A DNA stretch of 64,000 bases from Cacajao melanocephalus (taxonomy: Eukaryota > Chordata > Mammalia > Primates > Pitheciidae), in assembly GCA_963573385.1 (NCBI GenBank), contig CAUYLG010008973.1, forward strand, positions 28,571 through 92,570, written 5' to 3'. The position numbers and the translations under genes were made by a program. This document shows positions 55,250-64,000 of the stretch, in pieces (the first letter of the stretch is position 1; each line of letters starts with the position of its first letter). Under the pieces are notes generated by a model. It had not been told where the DNA came from and ran no database searches. It saw nothing but the letters and a program-made list of their open reading frames with translations.

Positions 55250-55335
55250 CTGTAAGCCCACGATCACATACTTAATAGGTGTCAGAGCAGAGTCTAACTT
55301 AGAATTGTTTGTGTCCAATGCTTATGGTGTTATTT
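55250..55335 (-). repeat. Probable MIR, antisense
   Basis: GATCACATACTTAATAGGTG, GAGCAGAGTCTAACTTAGA and TGTCCAATGCTTATGG follow the reverse complement of MIR 5' half. Confidence 0.5.
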
Positions 55336-55499
55336 TTATTTTTGAAAACTCCCTATATAAATATTTTAAACACAAGTTTTGGACAGTACAAGGAAGCCTA
55401 ATATTTATTGGGAACTATTATTTCCAGATAATTTTATACATTTATAATTGAGTTTAACATTCTTTACAAACCACCAAATCAGAATGCTAGTTAAGTAGT

Positions 55500-55517
55500 T
55501 ATCTATCTAATCAATCA

Positions 55518-55558
<41 letters not shown>

Positions 55559-55655
55559 ATGTATCATATATTATCTATTGTCTATCATCTAATCTGCTTA
55601 CCTATCTACCTATCTACCTCTGTGCCTACTTACCAACCAACCTGCCTATCCAATA
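55500..55655. repeat. (TCTA)n microsatellite with degenerate flanks
   Basis: About nine to ten uninterrupted ATCT units near 55519-55557 are followed by ATCT, ACCT and ACCA variants to about 55655. This is a likely polymorphic tetranucleotide STR. Confidence 0.95.
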
Positions 55656-55664
55656 CTTTCCACA

Positions 55665-55765
55665 AATAAAATGTAAACTCTATGAGAAAAAATCTGTATT
55701 TATTTTACTTATATCGCAAGCACCTAAAACAGTCAATATATATTTGCTTAATGAACACATGTAAA
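55665..55765 (+). repeat. L2 3' end
   Basis: AATGTAAACTCTATGAGAAA, GCAAGCACCTAAAACAGTC and ATATTTGCTTAATGAAC match the conserved L2 3' end. Confidence 0.65.
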
Positions 55766-57889
55766 ATTGAAGAATCACAGGTTTAAATAAAGCTCATAAA
55801 TTTATATTATTAATCACTTTTTGGATACATATTTAATTGCCAGTCTTATTTCTCATTTGTTATTTCACTGATTTTCTAAAAGTTGTTTTCAGATTATTTA
55901 AGATGAAGCAGATTCATTTTATATTTCACTCAACCCCGGGGATCTCTAGATGTAGAAAAGAATGTTTTCCACTGTCAGTAGACCAATATTATGGATACAC
56001 AGACAAAATCATATTATAGAGAAGATTCTGTTTCCATCTCTTGTTATAAGATTTGAATTTGACAATAAAATGCATATAGAAATATTTTAACTTCAAAATT
56101 TCATTTAAAATCATGTTAAAAGTAGTCATTTACTAGAGCCATTCTAAATAAACATTTCATATTGACAATATGGTTGATAAGTGATAGTGAACATCAAAGG
56201 GACTGGAAAATGACAGTTTAATATATTCATATAATGGAAAATCTCATTCAGTGGATTTAGTTTTGTATCGCCTTTTGTTCCTACCATTTCTGTCAGTTAA
56301 ATATTAAAAGTTCCTGTGGTACTATGCCTCAGGATATGATTTTCTGGTTTATAAATAAATGATACACAGCCTAAAATGATGACGTATTGGTTAGTTAAAA
56401 GAGGGACTATAAACCCTATTGACTGTTAAAAATACTGGAAGCAAACAAAATACATATTGGTAAGAAAAGTTAGTTCTAAAGTCAGTATAATTATTCTAAA
56501 ATAAAACATAAAATTGAAGAAAATGTAATTTTTATTTATTTAAAATATTTTCTGTGTTTTGTCAAATGAAGTGACAATTATAAAAATAACTACTTCATGC
56601 TAGTACTTCACACCAACTACAAAAGGCAATGCTGAGACAGCTTAAAATTAATTTTTAAAAAATGTATAAAGTTAGCATATCTCCTTAAATATAAATTAAG
56701 GATTAAAGAAAAATAGGAACTTGAGCAGCATGATATTGGTTTGGTTTTAGGCAACCTAACATTACTGTAACTTGTTCTGAATTATTGTAGAGAAGATTTA
56801 GAGTAGGTTAGTGGGTTTAATCTCAATGTCTTGAAATTACAGCACTGTAAGTGTGTAAATTCCAGGAATAACATCGTGATATAAAATACAAAGCAGATTA
56901 TTTCAGGTTTATACAGTTTCTGTCTGAAAGCAGTTCAATAATCTAGTCAAGCTTTCAAAATATTTTCTAGTTTTCTCAAGTCTTTGTTAATCTTTAAAAT
57001 GAAAAGCATTGCCCAACTATGCTTAAACTATGGAGAATTCAATATATTTTTCAAAATGCATTAGCACTAACCACAGAAGGTTTATGTCTTTAGATTTCCT
57101 TCTATTTGTAGCATTCTGAAGTGCAGGCCAGTATACCATGGGACATATTTAACAAAAACTTAAAGAAATACAGCCCTCTTAGCAAATAATGTTGAAAACA
57201 ATGTTCTGTATCAAATATCTGTAATGACAGATATTTCTTTAATGACTTCTATTATTTTTTGTAACAGCCTTGCTTCAACTTGATCTCCATTTGATCTCCA
57301 ATATTGCTTTAGCTTCAAATGGTTTGTTTTCTTTATACATTTTACTGCATGTCCCCTAGTCTTGCTATAATAATGCAGTAATAAAAACGAGTTTGTTTTC
57401 TTTAGATATATGCTTAACATTTTGTTATGTGCCCAAAGGTGTTATAAACAAATTGCATGACTGAGTTTCTCCAAAACACTCTATTTATAGCTGATATGCA
57501 GAACAAATAATGGGAATGGCATATGTGGGACCTCATTGTAAAATTACTTACTGGTTTCTAAGTGGGAATAAGAGACATACCAATTTAGTATAAGCCAGGT
57601 AGAAATTGAGAGGGATTTTTGTTTTTGATCTAAAGGAAACAAAAAGCTAAAATTGAACTATTGCTATCAAATCAGGAAAGATGTCCTAAGATAGCTTTGT
57701 TGGTATTATTGGAAGAATACATGTATGTATCTCATGATTTTAAAGTTATTATTTCTAATGTTACATTGAGCAACAAATTAATATAACTTATCAAAGGACC
57801 CCCTACTTTTAGGCATTTTTTCTTATAGTACAGAAAATGGAGGTGTTTTCAATTTATTTTATGTGTAGCATCTTTATTAAAACCCTGCT
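55766..57889. other. No gene or repeat recognised
   Basis: About 2.1 kb of AT-rich single-copy-like sequence. No frame longer than about 70 codons and no named repeat. Confidence 0.5.
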
Positions 57890-58385
57890 ACTCCTGTAAG
57901 AAATTGCCACAAACTTAGGGATGTAAGACAACATTAATGTATTACCTTACAATTTTTAATATTAGAGATACAAAATGGGTCTCAGTGAGCCAAAATCAAG
58001 GTGTCAACAGGGCTGAGTTCTTATTAGAGGTGCTATAGAAGAATGTGTTTCCTTGTCCGTTTCACTACTAGAAGCCTCTTAAATTCTTTGGCTCATGGCC
58101 CCCTTCCTTTGTTATCAAAGCCAGAAACAGCAAGTTGAGTCCTTTTCTTATATCACAACACTCTGACCTTCTCTACCTCCCTCTGGATTTTGCAGAGTGA
58201 CCTTCGGAATACACTGGGCTAACCTGCATAATCCAGAGAAAACTGTATTTTTAGTTCAGCTGATTAGCAAATTTAAATTCACCTGAAACCTAATTATCCT
58301 TTTCCATGTAAGAGAACACATTTATGGGTTCCAGGGATAGGATGTGAACATCTTTATCAGGTCATCATTTGCCAACCATGACACT
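57890..58385 (-). mobile_element. MLT1-like (MaLR) LTR, antisense
   Basis: CCTGTAAGAAATTGCCACAAA, GTCTCAGTGAGCCAAAATCAAG, TTGGCTCATGGCCCCCTTCC, GCATAATCCAGAGAAAAC and GGGTTCCAGGGATAGGATG follow the reversed MLT1 order, parallel to the copy at 14.4 kb. Confidence 0.75.
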
Positions 58386-59639
58386 AATAATAAATGTTTG
58401 ATAATAGGCCCACTTGTCATATTACATTGTACCTCACGGAAGTGATCTGAGATAAACTGTTTGAAGCTGATGGGCAAGGCAGTGCCATGCAAGAAACAAG
58501 AAACAAGAAACAGTTTGTTCAATTACTATTTAATTAATTGCTTTAAAGGTAATTTTATTCCTTCTAAAAAGTGATCTTTTGATTATTTTTCCATTGCTTA
58601 GATTTCACCAGCCTCTCAAGTTCCTCTTGTAGACTTTTCATGCAGCCATCTTGAAATTTGCTAAGCAAATGGGAAAGTCTATGTGATAATGAATCTGGAT
58701 GATAGCCAAACTCATTAATTTGGGGATTAAATGCATTTTAAATCTATTTTTTTTATAGAGAAGTCCACTATAAATGGGCTGATTTGTATTTCTTAAATCT
58801 CCAGAAGCAAAATTTATTTCACTTATTTATACACTGAGATACTAAATATAATAATTTTCAAGAAAAATATATCCTCCATATAGGAAGCATGCAATGTGTT
58901 TAATCACATTGTAGCTCAACTTTGTGAAAAATATGTAGTACACTTGCTTTTAATTATAGTAAGGCAATAAACATTTCTTAAAACTTTATAGCAGATCATT
59001 ACTTTAGTGAACAAATTTAGTAAAATGTCATAATGAGTTGTTATAATCAAATATAAAATTTATTTGCATAAATTTGATTAAATGGTATTTGTTTCCAATT
59101 TCAACACATAGTATTAAGATATTCTTATAATTAAAACAATGAGTTTTTAGTCAATTCTTAAGGTGTAGTGGAAATAAGGAAACTAAAGTAAAATAAACAA
59201 CATTGTTAAATATTTAGTAATATATTTTTTCCAAATATTGGTCATACATATTTAATACCTATGAGATTAAAATGTACACCACAAAGATTTATGAAATGAG
59301 AAACTGAAACATTGAAAATGGTATTAGGTGACATTAAAACTCTTAGAAATAAACTGCTTTTATATACAACAAACAAATTAATGTAAAAGTTGTTAAATAA
59401 CCTTTTTAGAAATTTTGATTAGATGACCAAATGGATAGCACTTTTAGCCAGCAAACAGAACATACTCATTATTTTATCATTCCAGAGAAAAAGATTTAAA
59501 ATTTTGAAGATTTAAACCTGAAAATATGCCACTAACCTCATAAAAGTAGATAGTCAATAGGTCATATTTCCAATGCACTGTGAAATGACATTCGAAAGTG
59601 TCAATTAGAGTGGAACTCATAAATAATATCTAACCATGT
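58386..59639. other. No gene or repeat recognised
   Basis: AT-rich sequence. A short tandem AAGAAAC unit is repeated three times at 58491-58511. Confidence 0.5.
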
Positions 59640-60695
59640 ACCATTTTTAAAATTTTTATGGGTACATAATAGGTGTATATATTTACGGAGCACACGAGAT
59701 ATTTTGCTACATGCATGCAATGTGTAGTAATCACATGGGGTATCCATTACCTCAAACATTTATCACTTGTGTTAAAAACATTCTCTTTTTGTTATTTTTA
59801 AATTGGCAATAAATTATTATTGACTCTAATCTTCCTGTTGTGCTATTAAATACTAGATCTCATTCATTCTAACTAATTTTGATACTCATTAACCATCCTT
59901 GTTTTTCCCACAACCCACTACCCTTCCCAGCTTTTGATAAGCATCATTCTACTCTCTATCTCCATGAGTTCAGTTGTTTACATTTTTTGCTCCCAGAAAT
60001 AAGTGAGATCCTGGGAAGTTTGTCTTTCTGCCTGGCTTCTTTCATTTAATGTAACATCCTCCAATTTCATCCATGTTGTTGAAAATGACAGAATCTTACT
60101 CTTTTTTATGGCTAAGTGGTATTCTATTGTATTTTTGCATCATATTTTCTTTATCCATTCGTCTGTTGATGGACACTTAGGTTTCTTCTAAACCTTGTCT
60201 TTTGTGAATAATGCTGCAATAAGTGAAGATATCTTTTTATGTACTGACTTTCTTTCTTTTGGATATAATCCTAGCTGTAGTATTGCTGGATCATATGGTA
60301 GTTCTACTTTTAGTGTACCAGGACTCCATTTTTCTCCCCAACGCCTTACCATCATTTGTTATTGCCTTTGTTTGTTTGTTTTTAGTTAAAAGCCATTTTA
60401 ACCAGGGTAAGGTCATATCTCATTGTAGTTTTGATTTGCATTTCTCTGATTTTTAATGATGTTGAGCACTTTTTCATATACTTGCTTTCCATTTGTATGT
60501 GTTCTTTTGAAAAATGTCTATTTAAATCTTTTGTACATTTTTAATTGCATTATTGGATTTTTTTCCTATAAAATTGTTTGAGCTCCTTGTATATTCCAGT
60601 TAGTAATCTCTTGTCAGATAAATAGTTTACAAGTATTTTCTCCTATTCTCTTGGTTGTCTTCTCACTTTGCTGATTGTTTCCTTTGCAGCAGAGG
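59640..60695 (-). mobile_element. Old L1 (L1MA/B-like) 3' region, antisense
   Basis: GGGTACATAATAGGTGTATAT, CATGGGGTATCCATTACCTC, GTTGATGGACACTTAGG and GTATTGCTGGATCATATGG follow the reversed 3'UTR and ORF2 C-terminal order. The element stops near CCTTTGCAGCAGAGGACAG. Confidence 0.88.
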
Positions 60696-61299
60696 ACAGT
60701 GATGTCTTAAAGATGCAAAGTAAGGGAAAGGCTTACCTCACTGTCTGGACAGAGTTTTCGGGCTGTAATAAAGTGAGGAGGAACCCAAAGAGATTCCAGA
60801 ATTCCTCTGTAGATGAAGATATATAATTAAAAGTTTGAGTAGTTCAAGAAAAGCATAACTTTCAGATAATTTTTCTAAATTATTTTAGTAATAAAGAGGT
60901 GATAGTCACACAGAGGGCCATATGTGCAGATATGAGAGAGCTGCTCGGAGAGACAGAGATAAAGGAGAGGCAGCTTTCAAAATTCTCAGAGGGTTCTCAA
61001 TTCTTCACTGAGTGCAGATCAGTGAACATGTATAAGAAAACCATAGAAGGCTGAAGAAAAAAGCACCAGAATGGAACCGGTAGAACAAACTCAAGTGCTC
61101 ATACACTGTGGGAATAATTCAAGTCCCCAACAAGAAGAGTGGAAAAACTCACAATGGGGCATTGGACAATCAGGAAAGATCTTGTCTTGTCAGTGGGGAA
61201 GATTAGATGTAGACTTAAGTTTTTATGGTTGCAACTAACAAAGTTTACAATCTAGCTTTGAAAAGATGAAACTACTTCCAAGTACATGAACTATGTCCA

Positions 61300-61345
<46 letters not shown>

Positions 61346-62530
61346 TCAACAATATTTATAGTAATACAAAATATAAGGTGCTCATCATGGTGAAATTCAC
61401 AATTTCAGGTATCTAACTAAAAATTACTGTACACACCAAGAAGAAAAAAAATATGGAAAAAATATTAATCAGTCAAAACTAACCCAGAAGTAGCAGATGT
61501 AAAATTAGTAGGCAAGGACATTCAAACAATCATCATAACTAATCTACCTGTGAGAAAAGCTAGAGAGAAAACTGCATATGTGAGGTAGATACATGGAACT
61601 TATAAAAAGGAACTCAAATAAACTTCTAGAAATAAATACCACAATGCCTGAGATGAAAAGTACTGAATGGGATAATAGTAGGTAAAATACAGCAGAAAAG
61701 ATTAGTGAACATAATAAAATACTAATAAAACTTTATAAAATGAAGCATAGAGGAATAAATGTTTTAATCAGATTAACGGAGCATCAGTGAGTAGTGAGAT
61801 GAGTTCCAAGGGCCCAATACATGTGTAATTTGGAACTCCAAAGGTGAAGAAAAAGAGTGTGACTAAGAAATAGATTTGAAAATTAGTAGCTCAAACTTTT
61901 CCAAGTTTGCTGAAAATATTAACCAACAAATCCAAACACTTTAGCAAACCATATGCATAAGAAAAAAAAGAAAATTACATTAGAACAAATTATAGTTAAA
62001 TTGCTTAAAACTGGTAGTAAAGAGAAATATAAAAGCTACCATAGAAAAAAAGATAGACATTGTATACAGAAGAACAATAATTGGAAGAACAACAAACTTT
62101 CATCAGATAAAATACAAGCCAGAAGATAGTGGAGTACACATCTGTATAATACTAAAAGAAAATGGAAAACAAAACCAATGCCTTAGCAAATGTTAAGTCA
62201 ATATTTGCAATTAATATGTTTTTAAAATAAAGACAAAATTTAAAAATCTTTAGACTTAGAAAAGCTGAAAGAATTTCTCGTAAGTCAACTTAATGTGTAA
62301 GTTAAAAGAAATTCAGAAGAGGAAAATGACAAAAGATGGAAATCTACATTTATACAAAGGAATACAAAATACTGAAAAAGGTAATATTTGTAAATGTAAG
62401 ATACTGTATTTTAAACTAGCTTAAATAAGCATTGAAACTTTAAAGCAAATATATCAAAATATTTTGCTATTTTCAACATATAAGTAATATAAATGTTTGA
62501 GAACAGTAGCACAAGGGTTGAGAATGAGAA
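60696..62530 (+). mobile_element. Old L1M/HAL1-like fragment
   Basis: From about 60900 the sequence has features of old L1 5'UTR/ORF1: AAGATAAAATACAAGCCAGAAG, AGTAGGCAAGGACATTCAAAC and GAGCATCAGTGAGTAGTGAGA. It is A-rich and diverged, with no intact frame. The first 200 bp are unassigned. A CA microsatellite lies within it. Confidence 0.5.
61305..61343. repeat. (CA)n microsatellite
   Basis: About 19 uninterrupted CA units. A run of this length is usually polymorphic. Confidence 0.97.
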
Positions 62531-62589
62531 AACAAAAATATACTTTACTTTTTTCTTATTTTCCAGATTAGTTATCTGTATTTATTTTG

Positions 62590-63829
62590 TAATTATTATT
62601 ATTACACTTCAAGTTCTGGGATACATGTGCAGAACATGGAGGTTTGTTACATAGGTATAATGTGCCATGGTGGTTGGCTGCACCCATCAATCCATCATCT
62701 ACATTAGGTATTTCTCCTAACGCTATCCCTCCCCAGCCCCTGACCCCCTAACAGTTCCTGGTGTGTGATGTTCCCCTCTCCTGTGTCCCTGTGTCCTCAT
62801 TTTTCAACACTCACTTATCAGTGAGAACATGCAGTGTTTGGTTTTCTTTTCTTATGTCAGTTTGGTGAGAATTATGGTTGCCAGCTTCATCCACGTCGCT
62901 GCAAAGCACATGAACTCATCCTTTTTTATAGCTGCATGGTATTCCATTGTGTATATGTGAAACATTTTCTTTATCCAGTGTATCATTGGTGGGCATTTGG
63001 GTTGGTTCCAAGTCTTTGCTATTGTGAATAGTGCTGCAATAAATATATGTGTGCATGTGTCTTTATAGTAGAATGATTTACAACCCTTTGGGCATATACC
63101 CAGTAATGGGATTGCTGGGTCAAATGGTATTTCCAGTGGTAGATCCTTGAGGAATCACCACACTGTCTTCCACAATGGTTGAAATAATTTATGCTCCCAC
63201 CAACAGTGTAAAAACATTCCTATTTCTTTGTGTCCTCTCCAGCATCTGTTGTTTCTTGACATTTTTATGATTGTCATTCTAAATGACTTGAGATGGTATC
63301 TCATTGTGGTTTTGATTTTCATTTCTCTAATGACCAGTGATGATTATTTTTTTCTTCTTATGTTTTCTGGCCACATATATGTCTTCTTTTGAGAAGTGTC
63401 TGTTCATATCCTTCACCCACTTTTTGATGGGGTTGTTGGTTTATTTCTCGTAAATCTGTTTAAGTTCTTTGTAGATTCTGGATATTAGCCCTTTGTCAGA
63501 TGGATAGAGTACAGAAGTTTTCTCCCATTCTGTAGGTTGCCTGTTCTCTCTGATAGTTTCTTTTGCTGTGCAGAAGCTCTTTAGTTTAATTAGATCCCAT
63601 TTGTCAATTTTGGCTTTTGTTACCATTGCTTTTGGTGTTTTAGTCATAAAGTCTTTGCTCATGCCTATGTGCTGAATAGTATGCCTAGGTTTTCTTTCAG
63701 GGTTTTTTATAGTTTTAAGACTTATGTTGAAGTCTTTAATCCATCTTGAGTTAATTTTAGTGTAAGGTGTAAGGAAGGGGTCCAGTTTCAGTTTTCTGCA
63801 TATGGCCAGCCAATTTTCCCAACATTATT
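62590..63829 (-). mobile_element. 5'-truncated L1 (L1PA-like), antisense
   Basis: Reverse complement of the L1 3'UTR (CACTTCAAGTTCTGGGATAC, GTGCCATGGTGGTTGGCTGC) and the ORF2 C-terminal region up to GGCCAGCCAATTTTCCC. It is less diverged than most L1 in the window. A 73-codon ORF2 piece is readable at 63441-63662. Confidence 0.93.
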
Positions 63830-63950
63830 TATTTATTTATATATTTATTTATTTAAAAGAAAGAAAAAGAGAGGAAAGAAAGTGAGAGTGAAAGAAAGAA
63901 AAAAAAAGAATGTAAGAGAGAAAGAAAGAGGAAGAGAAAGAGGGAGAGAG
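63830..63950. repeat. (TTTA)n followed by a GAAA/GAGA purine tract
   Basis: TTTA units at about 63828-63855 lead into about 95 bp of nearly pure purine, GAAA- and GAGA-rich, on the plus strand. Confidence 0.92.
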
Positions 63951-64000
63951 AATGAGATTCTTGTTCTATTGCCCAGGCTAGAATGCAGTCTAAAAATGGG
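63951..64000 (-). mobile_element. Probable start of an antisense Alu, cut by the window edge
   Basis: GAGATTCTTGTTCTATTGCC followed by CAGGCTAGAATGCAG resembles the tail-proximal right arm of an antisense Alu. The last bases diverge, so it may be a short remnant. Confidence 0.45.

Overview
The window is typical primate (most likely human) intergenic DNA from an olfactory-receptor cluster. It is AT-rich and has no dense open frames. It is full of primate-specific repeats: dimeric Alu elements, L1 copies with primate-type 3' ends, and endogenous-retrovirus LTRs. Older mammal-wide repeats (MIR, L2, MER5A-like, MLT1-like LTRs, L1M) lie beneath them. The only protein-coding-type genes I can recognise are two olfactory-receptor copies on the minus strand, both closest to the OR6M group. 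From general knowledge, human OR6M1 and two OR6M pseudogenes lie together at 11q24; I cannot say from sequence alone which pseudogene each copy is.

Layout. 1-9.7 kb: an old L1 split by a nearly full-length L1, which is itself split by a GC-rich segment plus an ERV LTR, which carries an Alu. 9.8-12.6 kb: an AluJ-type element containing a younger Alu, an L1 3' end, an Alu, and an antisense L1. 12.7-16.4 kb: MLT1-like LTRs, and a MIR split by an Alu. 16.4-17.4 kb: olfactory-receptor copy 1, open across all seven membrane segments but with its ATG out of frame. 17.5-27.3 kb: an Alu, old and young L1 pieces, and an ERV LTR. 27.4-28.2 kb: olfactory-receptor copy 2, badly broken. 28.2-35.4 kb: a mosaic of L1 pieces in both orientations, a DNA-transposon fragment, and an ERV 3' LTR with its polypurine tract. 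35.4-59.6 kb: mostly unannotatable single-copy-like DNA with scattered repeats, a long pyrimidine tract near 39.4 kb, a DNA transposon at 42.3-43.8 kb, and a GC-rich island at 44.4-44.9 kb. 59.6-64 kb: L1 pieces, a CA microsatellite and the start of an Alu.

Function. I see no working gene pathway and no novel system. The two receptor copies share orientation and lie about 10 kb apart, so they look like tandem duplicates at different stages of decay. Copy 1 is the item most worth a second look: one extra A just after the ATG separates the start from an otherwise complete receptor frame. The rest of the interest is in insertion history: nested elements with visible target-site duplications, a roughly 107-bp L1 insert, a half-Alu with its own duplication, and two GC-rich segments that no repeat family I know explains.
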